A stretch of 64,000 bases of DNA from Leptospira dzoumogneensis (GTDB taxonomy: Bacteria > Spirochaetota > Leptospiria > Leptospirales > Leptospiraceae): assembly GCF_004770895.1 (NCBI RefSeq), contig NZ_RQHS01000012.1, positions 1-64,000 of the forward strand. Reading direction: 5' to 3'. The position numbers were made by a program, and so were the translations under genes. Below, one piece after another: positions 25,863-33,527 of the stretch; the stretch's first letter is position 1, and each line of letters opens with the position of its first letter. Below the pieces are notes generated by a model. It made no database searches. It saw nothing but the letters and a program-made list of their open reading frames with translations, and had not been told where the DNA came from.

Positions 25863-26144
25863 TTGATTAAAAGTTTTGAGAATAAGGATACTGAAAAGAT
25901 CTGGAAGGGTTTATTCGTTAAATCAATCCCAAATCAAATTTCGGAAATAGCTCTTAGAAAACTGAGGATGATCAACAACGCTCAAAGTGTTGAAAATCTG
26001 AAATCGCCGCCAGGAAATAAGTTAGAATTACTTTCTGGAAATAGGAAAGGGCAGTATAGCATCAGAATAAATGATCAATGGCGAATTTGCTTCCGATGGG
26101 ATGAAAAAGATGCCTATGACGTTGAGATTGTCGACTATCATTGA
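25863..26144 (+). CDS. higB: HigB toxin (cassette 24)
   Basis: 93 residues from a TTG start, which gives [14 protein letters not shown] and the same length as the paralogue at 30539-30820. The upstream in-frame GTG/ATG-like codons would run through the promoter. [17 protein letters not shown] and [14 protein letters not shown]...VEIVDYH are HigB (RelE-fold, ribosome-dependent RNase) blocks. HigA follows after 36 bp. Confidence 0.85.
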   Translation: MIKSFENKDTEKIWKGLFVKSIPNQISEIALRKLRMINNAQSVENLKSPPGNKLELLSGNRKGQYSIRINDQWRICFRWDEKDAYDVEIVDYH

Positions 26145-26180
26145 ATTCTCTAGTTTGTTTTTATATAGGAAATTAATAGC

Positions 26181-26501
26181 ATGAAGAAATGGATAAAAAA
26201 CCCGCATCCAGGAGATATTCTTAATGAGGAATTTCTTAAACCTTTAGGTTTGAGTGCTTATCAACTCTATAAGGATACCGGTATTCCTCAGTCACGTCTT
26301 AGTGAAATAATGCATGGAAGAAGAAGTATTTCTGCAAATTATGCATTAAAGTTAGGTAAGTATTTTGATCTTCCTCCTCAGTTCTGGTTAGGTTTACAGA
26401 ATGATTTTGATCTTTTGGAAGCTGAAAGAAAGATTCATAGTCAGTTATCAAAAATTAAGAAATATACGGCTAAAAAAGTTAAGACGCCATCCATGGCTTA
26501 A
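26181..26501 (+). CDS. higA: HigA antitoxin (cassette 24)
   Basis: 106 residues. HPGDILNEEFLKPLGLSAYQLYKDTGIPQSRLSEIMHGRRSIS is the VapI/HigA helix-turn-helix, followed by ALKLGKYFDLPPQFWLGLQNDFDL. Represses the operon and neutralises HigB. The stop lies just beyond a GCC-ATCCAT-GGC hairpin (26486-26497) encoded in its last codons. Confidence 0.9.
   Translation: MKKWIKNPHPGDILNEEFLKPLGLSAYQLYKDTGIPQSRLSEIMHGRRSISANYALKLGKYFDLPPQFWLGLQNDFDLLEAERKIHSQLSKIKKYTAKKVKTPSMA
26486..26497. repeat. Short hairpin with ATCCAT hexaloop inside the end of higA
   Basis: GCC-ATCCAT-GGC, with nearly the same flanks (CTTAATTTT on the right) as the hairpin at 3841-3852. Member of the NTCCNT-loop set. Confidence 0.45.
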
Positions 26502-26529
26502 TTTTCGCTACAAGCCCAAGGTTTACTAC

Positions 26530-26672
26530 GCCTAACTATCGGTGCTTCCGCTCCGCTCGTGGATCGCTAACGCGACCACTCGCTCGGGCTACGCCACATT
26601 TGCTTCTGTCACTTCGTTTGCATGAGCAAGTCTCGTGCCATCGCAAACGTCGGAACACCTTGGTCGTTAGGC
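26530..26672 (+). repeat. attC site 25
   Basis: R'' GCCTAAC (26530-26536) matches the GTTAGGC start of cassette 24. R' GTTAGGC is at 26666-26672. Type A. Confidence 0.92.
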
Positions 26673-26770
26673 GTCAGTTTTTTGAAGCGGCATCATATTG
26701 TTTGAAAGAATTCTATTTTTTCGAGTTTTGTATTTAGCAGGAAAGGATGAACATTACAGACGATTAGTGT

Positions 26771-26799
26771 TTGACAATCATCTGATAAATGTGTAAATT
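26771..26799 (+). promoter_or_regulatory. Promoter of the cassette 25 operon
   Basis: TTGACA (26771-26776), 17-bp spacer, TAAATT (26794-26799). The GTG start follows after 6 nt; no ribosome-binding site is visible. Confidence 0.7.
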
Positions 26800-26805
26800 A
26801 GATCT

Positions 26806-27042
26806 GTGAGTTCAAATCTATTAAGTCGGATCACTTTAAATCCTGAAGTATGCCATGGGAAACCTACCATCCGGAACCAACGGTATACTGTTGAGCTTAT
26901 ACTTGACCTTTTATCTTCTGGAATGTCTGAAGATGAGATTATTTCGGATTACCCATCTATTGAAAAAGAAGATATCTTAGCTTGTCTTGAATATGCTTCG
27001 AATTTGGTAAAAGTTAAATCAATATATAAAGCTTCTGCATGA
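26806..27042 (+). CDS. DUF433 antitoxin (cassette 25)
   Basis: 78 residues from a GTG start. ITLNPEVCHGKPTIRNQRYTVELILDLLSSGMSEDEIISDYPSIEKEDILACLEYA is the DUF433 winged-helix signature (N-P-x-v-x-x-G-k-P-x-i-r). DUF433 proteins pair with DUF5615 PIN-like toxins. It overlaps the partner by 4 bp. Confidence 0.9.
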   Translation: MSSNLLSRITLNPEVCHGKPTIRNQRYTVELILDLLSSGMSEDEIISDYPSIEKEDILACLEYASNLVKVKSIYKASA

Positions 27043-27395
27043 AGTTCTTTATTGATGCTCAACTTCCTTTTAGCTTAATTCATTTATTCAAAGAAAAGAA
27101 TTTTGAAGTCTTTCATACTGAGCATCTCCCGTTAGGAAATAAAACTTCCGATTCTGATATCATTTCATATTGTGATTCGAATGATTTAATTTTAATCACA
27201 AAAGATTCAGATTTCTTAGACTCTTATCTTATAAGAAAGAAGCCGCGCAAGTTATTAGTAGTAACTACTGGGAATATAAAAAATAGAGAACTGTTTTCAC
27301 TATTTCAGCAATTTTTATCGAAAATTGCGGAAGAGTTTGATGATAGCGATTGGTTGGAATTATCAAACAAAGGCTTAATAGTTCATCAGGATTAG
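27039..27395 (+). CDS. DUF5615 PIN-like toxin (cassette 25)
   Basis: 118 residues. MKFFIDAQLPFSLIHLFKEKNFEVFHTEHL and DLILITKDSDFLDSYL are the DUF5615 (Mut7-C/PIN-like) blocks with the early D-x-x-L-P and the T-K-D-x-D-F acidic motif. Predicted nuclease toxin; ATGA overlap with DUF433. Confidence 0.9.
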   Translation: MKFFIDAQLPFSLIHLFKEKNFEVFHTEHLPLGNKTSDSDIISYCDSNDLILITKDSDFLDSYLIRKKPRKLLVVTTGNIKNRELFSLFQQFLSKIAEEFDDSDWLELSNKGLIVHQD

Positions 27396-27436
27396 ATTTG
27401 AACCGCTTCAAAAAACCGCTGCGGCCCTTCGGGCAC

Positions 27437-27576
27437 GCCTAACTATCGATGCTTCCGCTCCGCTTGTGGATCACTACGTGACCACTCGCTCGGGCTACGC
27501 CACATTTGCTTCTGTCACTTTGTTTGCAGAGCAAACTCGTGCCATCGCGAACGTCGGCTAGGCTTGGTCGTTATGC
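27437..27576 (+). repeat. attC site 26 (degenerate inner boxes)
   Basis: R'' GCCTAAC (27437-27443) matches the GTTAGGC start of cassette 25. R' GTTATGC is at 27570-27576. Left box GATGCTTCCG and right box CGGCTAGGC no longer pair well, and the middle is also altered. Confidence 0.85.
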
Positions 27577-27830
27577 GACATCAGCCAGAATTTGTTTTTT
27601 TCATTTTGAGGTGTTCGTTCGCTAAATTTGAATGGTTGCTTGCTTGGTAATTAATTAGTTCCTTTTTTCTAATAGCCGCCATGCTTTTAAAGTGCATCTT
27701 TCGATTCCGGCTTTTCATTTCGTGCGGCTTGTGGTGTTTGAGGATAGCGTTGCGAGGCGGACAGAATTCGTCTTAGTAAATCCTTCAGCTTCGAATGGTC
27801 TGAAATTTTTAGGAATAGGGCTGAAACGTC
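27577..27830. other. Non-coding cassette 26, relative of cassette 7
   Basis: Closely matches 6104-6370 over the segment of roughly 27690-27800 and in the tail just before the attC (CTGAAACGTC). It starts with TTATGC but ends with R'' GGATAAC, so one base of the boundary pairing is broken relative to cassette 7 (TTATCC). No convincing gene. Confidence 0.6.
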
Positions 27831-27972
27831 GGATAACTTCCGGTGCCTCCGCGCCGCTCGGAGATCGCTTCGCGACTCGCTCGCTTGGCCTTCGGCACAT
27901 TCGCTTCCGTCACTTCGTTTGCAAAGCAAACTCGTGCCGTTGCGAAACGTCGGAACACCTTGGTCGTTAGGC
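27831..27972 (+). repeat. attC site 27
   Basis: R'' GGATAAC (27831-27837), R' GTTAGGC (27966-27972). Left box GGTGCCTCCG, right box CGGAACACC. R'' differs by one base from the partner expected for cassette 26. Confidence 0.9.
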
Positions 27973-28038
27973 GTAATGCCCGTGCATCTGTCTTTATTCA
28001 AGGGAAACGAAATTTCTGCAAATTGATAGAATTTTTAA

Positions 28039-28066
28039 TTGACCCAGGTATAACTCGAGTTATACT
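28039..28066 (+). promoter_or_regulatory. Promoter and operator of the cassette 27 mazF operon
   Basis: TTGACC (28039-28044), 16-bp spacer, TATACT (28061-28066). A perfect 18-bp palindrome GTATAACTCGAGTTATAC (28048-28065) fills the spacer and -10, a likely antitoxin operator. ATG follows after 6 nt. Confidence 0.75.
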
Positions 28067-28072
28067 TATTTT

Positions 28073-28321
28073 ATGAAGACTGCTGTCTCAATTCCTGATG
28101 ATTTATTTAAAACAGCGGAAAAAACCGCCAAAAGGCTGGGGATTCCTCGAAGCCAACTTTTTGCAAAGGCATTAGAAGAGTTTATTCAATTACATAGTAA
28201 AGAATCAGTGACCGAAAGATTAAATAAAATTTATACAAATAGAAAAGATAGCTCGAAAGACAGTATCAATAATCTATCTGTTGAATCACTGCGCAAGAGT
28301 TTAAAGAATGATTCGTGGTGA
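28073..28321 (+). CDS. RHH antitoxin of the MazF pair (cassette 27)
   Basis: 82 residues. MKTAVSIPDDLFKTAEKTAKRLGIPRSQLFAKALEEFI is a ribbon-helix-helix DNA-binding domain of the MazE/PemI-like type. The C-terminal tail is the toxin-binding part. It overlaps mazF by 14 bp. Confidence 0.88.
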   Translation: MKTAVSIPDDLFKTAEKTAKRLGIPRSQLFAKALEEFIQLHSKESVTERLNKIYTNRKDSSKDSINNLSVESLRKSLKNDSW

Positions 28322-28649
28322 AATTTGGTGGGTGGATTTAGGAATTCCATTCGGCAGTGAACCTGGCTTTAAGCGTCCTGTTTTAATAGTACAAGATGAT
28401 TCTTTTAATGAAAGTAACATTAATACAGTAATTGTAGTTTCAATTACATCAAATTTGAATTTAGCAGAAGCTCCTGGGAATGTAATTCTATCTAAAAAAG
28501 ATTCTAATCTTTCAAAAGACTCAGTTGTAAATGTTTCTCAATTAGTAACTTTAGATAAGGAACGATTTCTTGATAAAGTTGGTAAATTGAAAGCAGGCAA
28601 GATGGCTGATGTTGAAGAAGGGTTGCGGTTAATTATTGGCCTAAATTAA
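28308..28649 (+). CDS. mazF: MazF/PemK-type endoribonuclease toxin (cassette 27)
   Basis: 113 residues. MIRGEIWWVDLGIPFGSEPGFKRPVLIVQDDSFN is the PemK/MazF opening (RGeiw.vdl....GsEp...RPvlivq). VVSITSNL and VVNVSQLVTLDKERFLDKVG are the later strands. MazF cleaves mRNA at short sequence motifs. Confidence 0.92.
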   Translation: MIRGEIWWVDLGIPFGSEPGFKRPVLIVQDDSFNESNINTVIVVSITSNLNLAEAPGNVILSKKDSNLSKDSVVNVSQLVTLDKERFLDKVGKLKAGKMADVEEGLRLIIGLN

Positions 28650-28659
28650 CGGGCACTGC

Positions 28660-28828
28660 GTATAACTAACAGCTTGCCACTGCGCTTCGGGCTTGCTTCG
28701 CAACCCTCGCTTGACCTTCGGCACATTGGCTTCTGTCACTCGCCTTGCAAGGCAAGTCTCGTGCCAGTCTCTAACGCCTCCTGCGGAGGCTCAGAGTCGC
28801 CAACGTCGGCAAGCGTTGGACGTTATAC
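28660..28828 (+). repeat. attC site 28
   Basis: R'' GTATAAC (28660-28666), R' GTTATAC (28822-28828). Type C inner boxes (AGCTTG / CGGCAAGCG), like attC 21. R'' does not match the TTAGGC start of cassette 27, one of the few exceptions. Confidence 0.88.
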
Positions 28829-28923
28829 GCCATGCTTTAAATATCATTTAAAGCAATAAAATTCATTAGCTCTGCACTTGACAAGATTTGTAAAATTTTA
28901 TAGAAATTTATAAATAATGGTGA

Positions 28924-28952
28924 TTGACACCAGTGGTGACCAGCGCTATTAT
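28924..28952 (+). promoter_or_regulatory. Promoter of the cassette 28 higBA operon
   Basis: TTGACA (28924-28929), 17-bp spacer, TATTAT (28947-28952). CACC-AGT-GGTG (28928-28938) is a possible operator. The GTG start follows after 5 nt. Confidence 0.7.
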
Positions 28953-28957
28953 AGGTT

Positions 28958-29229
28958 GTGATTCTATCATTCTACGATAAAGAATCTGAAATTATTTGGT
29001 TAGGTAAGTTTTCTAAAAAGTTTCCGAAAGAAATTCAGAGAACAGCTAGAAGGAAATTAATTCACATAGATAGCGCAAAGAATATTGAAGATTTAAAAAT
29101 TCCTCTCGGAAATAGACTTCATGCATTGTCTGGGGATAGGCAAGGCTAAGTATAAATATGCAATATCGGATATGCTCTTCTTGGGAAAATGGGAATGCTT
29201 CAAATGTTGAGATAGTCGATTATCATTAG
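28958..29229 (+). pseudogene. higB: higB toxin with a frameshift (cassette 28)
   Basis: From a GTG start the frame gives FYDKESEIIWLGKFSKKFPKEI and ends prematurely after LSGDRQG (TAA at 29147-29149). The rest of HigB continues in another frame: SINMQYRICSSW...VEIVDYH with a stop at 29229. Compared with the intact copies at 25863 and 30539, a short segment around GQYSIRIN is altered. The toxin is probably dead while its antitoxin and promoter remain. Confidence 0.8.
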
Positions 29230-29241
29230 GCAGAATAAGTG

Positions 29242-29547
29242 ATGAATAAAGAATTAATGAATATCCATCCCGGCGAAATCTTGTTAGAAGATTTCTTGAA
29301 ACCCATGGGAATAACTGCCTATAAGCTTGCTCAATCAACTCATATTGATCAGAAACGAATTAGTGAAATAGTTCATGGTCGTCGTTCTATTACTGCAGAC
29401 ACTGCACTTAGATTTTCTAAATTTTTTGGTAATTCTCCAGAGTTTTGGTTATCAATACAGGCCCATTATGATTTAGAAATTAAGCAGTATGAGCTTAAAA
29501 GTGAACTAAAAACGATTAAGAAGTTTCAAGAACTTCAAGCTAGTTAA
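29242..29547 (+). CDS. higA: HigA antitoxin (cassette 28)
   Basis: 101 residues from the ATG at 29242 (a GTG lies one codon earlier). HPGEILLEDFLKPMGITAYKLAQSTHIDQKRISEIVHGRRSIT is the HigA helix-turn-helix, followed by ALRFSKFFGNSPEFWLSIQAHYDL. Intact although its toxin is frameshifted; could cross-neutralise the other HigB copies. Confidence 0.9.
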   Translation: MNKELMNIHPGEILLEDFLKPMGITAYKLAQSTHIDQKRISEIVHGRRSITADTALRFSKFFGNSPEFWLSIQAHYDLEIKQYELKSELKTIKKFQELQAS

Positions 29548-29562
29548 TAAATAAAGCACGGC

Positions 29563-29700
29563 GTATAACTGTCGGTGCCTCCGCTCCGCTCAAGGCTGCT
29601 TCGCACCTTTCGCTCGGGCTTCGCCACATTCGCGTCCGTCACTTCGTTTGCAAAGCAAACTCGCGCCGTTGCGAACGTCGGAACACCTTGGTCGTTATAC
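29563..29700 (+). repeat. attC site 29
   Basis: R'' GTATAAC (29563-29569) matches the GTTATAC start of cassette 28. R' GTTATAC is at 29694-29700. Left box GGTGCCTCCG, right box CGGAACACC. Confidence 0.92.
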
Positions 29701-29789
29701 GAAAGTGCCAAAAAAATAATTCTGCATATATAAAATAGTTTAAAGAAGATAGGCAGTGTTTGATGACTAATAAGTCGTCTAAATTCTAT

Positions 29790-29818
29790 TTGACAATAAT
29801 TGATTGAAAGCCTAAATA
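29790..29818 (+). promoter_or_regulatory. Promoter of the cassette 29 parE operon
   Basis: TTGACA (29790-29795), 17-bp spacer, TAAATA (29813-29818). ATG follows after 6 nt. Confidence 0.7.
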
Positions 29819-29824
29819 TAAATC

Positions 29825-30013
29825 ATGTCTTCGACAAAGCAACAGGCTCTTAATCTTATCGAGAATTTGCCAGATGATTCATCATTTGATGATATCATGG
29901 AGGAGCTTTTTTTCTCAAAGAAAGTTCAGGAAGGCTTATCAGATTTAGATAGCAATAAAACGATTTCGCATAAACAAGTTTTAGAAGAAATAACTAAATG
30001 GCGAAAGAGATAA
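29825..30013 (+). CDS. Antitoxin of the ParE/RelE pair (cassette 29)
   Basis: 62 residues, acidic and helical (LNLIENLPDDSSFDDIMEELFFSKKVQEGLSDLDSNK...HKQVLEEITKW). This is the typical short antitoxin that precedes RelE/ParE toxins (Phd/RelB-like tail without a clear DNA-binding head). It overlaps the toxin by 16 bp. Confidence 0.85.
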   Translation: MSSTKQQALNLIENLPDDSSFDDIMEELFFSKKVQEGLSDLDSNKTISHKQVLEEITKWRKR

Positions 30014-30285
30014 TTTGGTCTTATAGGGCCAAATCGGATTTACAAGATATTTACGATTATATTGCTAAGGATTCTGAAGTTTACGCGTTAAACGTTGTAA
30101 ATAAAATAATAGATGTTGTAGAGAATATACCAACCTTTCCATTAATGGGTAGGGTAGTTCCTGAATTCAATATTGAAAATCTCCGGGAACGATTTTCTGG
30201 AAATTATAGAATAGTCTATAGAGTTGGCAATTCCCAAAATATTGAAATTGTTACTATTCATCATTCAGCTCGATTATTAAAATAA
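29998..30285 (+). CDS. parE: ParE/RelE-type toxin (cassette 29)
   Basis: 95 residues. IIWSYRAKSDLQDIYDYIAKDSEVYALNVVNKI, FPLMGRVVPEF, RERFSGNYRIVYRV and IVTIHHSARLL are the ordered ParE/RelE blocks. ParE members poison gyrase and RelE members cut ribosome-bound mRNA; the sequence does not settle which applies here. Confidence 0.9.
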   Translation: MAKEIIWSYRAKSDLQDIYDYIAKDSEVYALNVVNKIIDVVENIPTFPLMGRVVPEFNIENLRERFSGNYRIVYRVGNSQNIEIVTIHHSARLLK

Positions 30286-30310
30286 TCTACTTAAATATGT
30301 TGGCACCTTC

Positions 30311-30451
30311 GCATAACTGTCGGCTCTGACGCGTCGCTTCGAGATCGCTTTCGCGACTCTCGCTCGGGCTACGCCACATTTACTTCCGTCACTTCGTTTG
30401 CAAAGCAAACTCGTGCCGTTGCGAAACGTCGGAACACCTTGGTCGTTATAC
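30311..30451 (+). repeat. attC site 30 (hybrid)
   Basis: R'' GCATAAC (30311-30317), R' GTTATAC (30445-30451). The left box is type B (GGCTCTGACG) and the right box type A (CGGAACACC). R'' also fails to match the TTATAC start of cassette 29, so the whole left end looks exchanged. Confidence 0.88.
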
Positions 30452-30502
30452 GAAATTGGGCAAAGACTTTCTCTTATAAGTAGATACGGTATATATATCC
30501 GA

Positions 30503-30531
30503 TTGACAGATATATCTGTATGGCGAATATA
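30503..30531 (+). promoter_or_regulatory. Promoter and operator of the cassette 30 higBA operon
   Basis: TTGACA (30503-30508), 17-bp spacer, AATATA (30526-30531). A perfect 12-bp palindrome CAGATATATCTG (30507-30518) overlaps the -35 edge. ATG follows after 7 nt. Confidence 0.7.
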
Positions 30532-30538
30532 TGGTTAA

Positions 30539-30820
30539 ATGATCAAATCTTTCGGAGATAAAGAGACTGAAAGGATCTTTCATCAAGAATTTTCAAAGAA
30601 AATACCTCCGGAAATACAGAGTAGGGCATTAATCAAACTTCTGATCTTAGAAAATGCTGAAAAAGAAGAAGATTTAAAAAGTCCGCCTGCTAATCGATTT
30701 GAGCATTTAAAAGGTAACTTAAAGAATTATTGTTCTATCAGGATAAATGACCAGTGGAGAATCACATTTAAATTCTCTGAGGGAAATTGCTTTGATGTGT
30801 CTATAGTTGATTATCATTGA
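30539..30820 (+). CDS. higB: HigB toxin (cassette 30)
   Basis: 93 residues. MIKSFGDKETERIFHQEFSKKIPPEIQ, LKSPPANRFEHLKGN and [14 protein letters not shown]...VSIVDYH are HigB blocks. Intact paralogue of 25863-26144. HigA follows after 11 bp with a GAGGAG ribosome-binding site. Confidence 0.9.
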   Translation: MIKSFGDKETERIFHQEFSKKIPPEIQSRALIKLLILENAEKEEDLKSPPANRFEHLKGNLKNYCSIRINDQWRITFKFSEGNCFDVSIVDYH

Positions 30821-30831
30821 GGAGACTTACT

Positions 30832-31134
30832 ATGAAAACGAAAAGAATTCCCACACCAACAGTCTCTCAAATCCTCAGAGAGGAGTTTTTGGATCCGTTA
30901 GAAGTAACTCCGTATAGACTAGCAAAAGAGCTACATGTTTCAACCTCTACAGTATTGGAGATTTTACACGATAAGCGCAAAATCACAGTAGATATGTCTT
31001 TGAGATTAGCTAAGTTTTTCGGAATGTCTGATAAATTTTGGATAAATCTTCAAAATGACTTAGAAATCAGAAAACAAAAAGAGAAACTTAAACTCAAATT
31101 AAATAATATTCAAACGCTACAAAGAACGGGCTGA
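30832..31134 (+). CDS. higA: HigA antitoxin (cassette 30)
   Basis: 100 residues from the ATG at 30832, preceded by GAGGAG; the frame is open five codons upstream. SQILREEFLDPLEVTPYRLAKELHVSTSTVLEILHDKRKIT is the helix-turn-helix and LRLAKFFGMSDKFWINLQNDLEI the conserved second block. Confidence 0.9.
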   Translation: MKTKRIPTPTVSQILREEFLDPLEVTPYRLAKELHVSTSTVLEILHDKRKITVDMSLRLAKFFGMSDKFWINLQNDLEIRKQKEKLKLKLNNIQTLQRTG

Positions 31135-31151
31135 GTTCGTTGCCCAACTTC

Positions 31152-31295
31152 GTATAACTGTCGGCGCCTCCGCTACGCTCGGAGATCGCTAACGCGACTC
31201 ACTCGCTCGGGCTACGCCACATTTTGCTTCTGTCACTTCGTTTGCATAAGCAAACTCGCGCCATCGCAAACGTCGGAACACCTTGGTCGTTAGCC
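31152..31295 (+). repeat. attC site 31
   Basis: R'' GTATAAC (31152-31158) matches the GTTATAC start of cassette 30. R' GTTAGCC is at 31289-31295. Left box GGCGCCTCCG is a diverged type A; right box CGGAACACC. Confidence 0.9.
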
Positions 31296-31321
31296 GACAT
31301 GCGCTAAAAATATATTTTAAT

Positions 31322-31840
31322 ATGAAGTTAAGCAATATAAGGATAAAAATCCTGTTCCTACTAATATTTTCGTTCTCGAATTGTTTAGCGTTCCAGAATA
31401 AATACATTAATAAAATAGAGTATTTTCCTCAGCCGAAGAAATTGACTGTTGATATTACTTTGACTGATGGTGGAGAACTAAATTTAGCGATCCTAAGAAA
31501 AGAGCTGGATTATGAGTTTAGAATGAATTTTGTCTATGAAGGTCAAAATTTAATAATTGTTAGAAAGTTGATTATGTTAGTAGATGGAGTCGAAAAAGAA
31601 TTACTAGTTTTGCATAAAAGTACGAGATACCATAGATCTGGAAAATATGGTGTGATAACTGAACGAATGTCATTAAAAGCAGACAGAGAGTTATTAAATC
31701 TAATTTTTAATTCCAAATCACTCAAATTTAAACTAATAGGCGAAAATGGTATTTTAAATTCTGAATTAGAAGAATCTGGGCAAGAACTTATAATAAATTT
31801 TAAATTAGAAAGTGAAAAGTTATTTCAACTTACATATTAA
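31322..31840 (+). CDS. Secreted protein of unknown function (cassette 31)
   Basis: 172 residues from the ATG at 31322. Signal peptide KLSNIRIKILFLLIFSFSNCLA, probably cleaved after LA (or lipidated at the Cys, less likely). The mature part is beta-rich with alternating charged strands (KKLTVDITLTDGGELNLAIL, LKFKLIGENGILNSEL). No family recognised. ATG is 26 bp after attC 31. Confidence 0.72.
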   Translation: MKLSNIRIKILFLLIFSFSNCLAFQNKYINKIEYFPQPKKLTVDITLTDGGELNLAILRKELDYEFRMNFVYEGQNLIIVRKLIMLVDGVEKELLVLHKSTRYHRSGKYGVITERMSLKADRELLNLIFNSKSLKFKLIGENGILNSELEESGQELIINFKLESEKLFQLTY

Positions 31841-31862
31841 CTTTCAATGGGAGCACACGGTC

Positions 31863-32036
31863 GGCTAACTAACAGCTCTGGTGCGTCGCTTCATGGATCG
31901 CTAACGCGACTCACTCGCTCGGGCTACGCCACATTGGTCTCCGTCACGCTTGTTTGCAAAAGCAAAAAGCGCGCCGACGGTAACGCCTCTTCGAGGCTCA
32001 CCTACGACCAACGTCGACAATCATGCGTCGTTAGAC
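31863..32036 (+). repeat. attC site 32 (diverged)
   Basis: R'' GGCTAAC (31863-31869) is the exact partner of the rare GTTAGCC start of cassette 31. R' GTTAGAC is at 32030-32036. Inner boxes are diverged from types A-C. The central arm matches that of attC 9 (GGTCTCCG.CACGCTT, AAAAAGCGCGCCGACGG). 174 bp. Confidence 0.9.
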
Positions 32037-32079
32037 GCAATGAAAATGAAATTATTTTTAATGTAAAGATTTAAAAAGT

Positions 32080-32682
32080 ATGTATAACATAAAAACCAAG
32101 CTAATATTTCTTATTATCTGTTTTTCGCTGCCAATTTTTTCTAAAGAAGATCAAGAGAAAGGAAAACAGAAATGCATAGAACTTTCAGAAAGCAAAAAAT
32201 TTCAAGAATCGATTAATTGTTTTAAACTTTTAATCGAAGAATATCCTAATTCTTATAATCTCTATGACAGCATAGGCGTGACATATGCTTTATTTGGGGA
32301 TCTAAAATCCTCTAAAAAGAGTTTTGAAAAAGCGATTCAGATGATGCCAATGGATCCTGGTCCACATAGAAATCTTGGTTACTTGTATTTAGAAACTAAG
32401 GATTATGTAAATGCTATAAAGAGTTTTAAGAACGTTATTAAAACTTCATATAATGATATTAAAACAATGGATCTTGTTGCCAATCTTAGTATGGAAATAA
32501 AAGATTATGAGTCAGCGATTCTATACTGGGAAGAAATATTAAAAATAGAAAATGCTCCTGTTTTATACCTTAATATCGCTATTGCTTACGATAAGTTGGG
32601 TGACAAGAAAAACTATATGAAGTATTTAGAAATAGGGTGCAAAGAAGAAAAAGCTAAGATGTGTGAAGATCTTAACAAATAG
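32080..32682 (+). CDS. Secreted TPR-repeat protein (cassette 32)
   Basis: 200 residues. N-terminal signal peptide (KTKLIFLIICFSLPIFS) followed by about four tetratricopeptide repeats: YNLYDSIGVTYALFGDLKSSKKSFEKAIQMMP, GPHRNLGYLYLETKDYVNAIKSFKNVI and so on. TPR arrays mediate protein binding; this one would act in the periplasm. Start is 44 bp after attC 32. Confidence 0.85.
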   Translation: MYNIKTKLIFLIICFSLPIFSKEDQEKGKQKCIELSESKKFQESINCFKLLIEEYPNSYNLYDSIGVTYALFGDLKSSKKSFEKAIQMMPMDPGPHRNLGYLYLETKDYVNAIKSFKNVIKTSYNDIKTMDLVANLSMEIKDYESAILYWEEILKIENAPVLYLNIAIAYDKLGDKKNYMKYLEIGCKEEKAKMCEDLNK

Positions 32683-32695
32683 TCATGTTCACTAC

Positions 32696-32851
32696 GTCTA
32701 ACTTTCGGCTCTGACGCATCGCTTCGAGATGCTTCGCACTCTCGCTCGGCCTGCGGCACATTGGCTCAGTCACTCGAATTGCAATGGCAATTCTCATGCC
32801 TGTCTTCACTTCGTTCAGTGCGCCAACGTCGGAACACCTTGGTCGTTATGC
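32696..32851 (+). repeat. attC site 33 (hybrid)
   Basis: R'' GTCTAAC (32696-32702) matches the GTTAGAC start of cassette 32. R' GTTATGC is at 32845-32851. Left box type B (GGCTCTGACG), right box type A (CGGAACACC). Confidence 0.9.
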
Positions 32852-32903
32852 GAAAGTGCCAAAAATGTTCCTTCTAAGATATTTCAGGTAGACAAAGAGA
32901 AGT

Positions 32904-33449
32904 ATGATAAATTACGAAATTGAGTTATCGGATTACTTAAAATTTTTAAAAAAAATGACAGGAATAGAAGCAAAATTGGAAAATGATCCACCGTATGCAG
33001 TTATTTCTATCCACGACTTTCCTTCGAAGAGCCTTGTTACATTGGTTACTTTTGGTATTCACCCCTATATTTATACAATGTGGCGAGGAAAAAAAAGCGG
33101 CTTTGAATTGACCATAACTATTCCAGAGAAGAATAAAGAGGACTTTGTCAAATTGATTCGTGATATTGTTGTAAGTAATATTGATATAGCTAGTCATGAA
33201 TCTCGAAGGCCTTCGGTTGAGTATAATGGAGTGTATGCTCCAGGTTATCCACCACACTTCTTCTTTTGTGAGCAACTTTCGCAGTCGCCTAAACTTGCTG
33301 GTCAGTTAAAAGTAAGTAACTCATATATCAGGTTTTTACCAGCCATTCCTATTAATGATAGGGAATTGCGTTTATTTGATAAAAGTCCGACTTTGCTCAT
33401 CGAAGAATTGTCAAAACATTCTGATTTAATTGATTGGGAAAAGCGATGA
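32904..33449 (+). CDS. SUFU-like domain protein (cassette 33)
   Basis: 181 residues, soluble. LVTLVTFGIHPYIYTMWRGKKSGFELTITIP and the later PGYPPHFFFCEQL...FLPAIPINDRELRLFDK follow the suppressor-of-fused (SUFU/DUF2314-neighbour) pattern seen in bacterial polymorphic-toxin immunity proteins. The match is from memory and moderate. No cognate toxin is adjacent. Last cassette gene with a recognisable trailing attC. Confidence 0.65.
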   Translation: MINYEIELSDYLKFLKKMTGIEAKLENDPPYAVISIHDFPSKSLVTLVTFGIHPYIYTMWRGKKSGFELTITIPEKNKEDFVKLIRDIVVSNIDIASHESRRPSVEYNGVYAPGYPPHFFFCEQLSQSPKLAGQLKVSNSYIRFLPAIPINDRELRLFDKSPTLLIEELSKHSDLIDWEKR

Positions 33450-33527
33450 ATACGGTGACGATGGGCTTGGTGTATTATTTCATTTAGTTTCAATTGATAG
33501 ATTTTAAAGTTTATTCTTGGCACCTTC

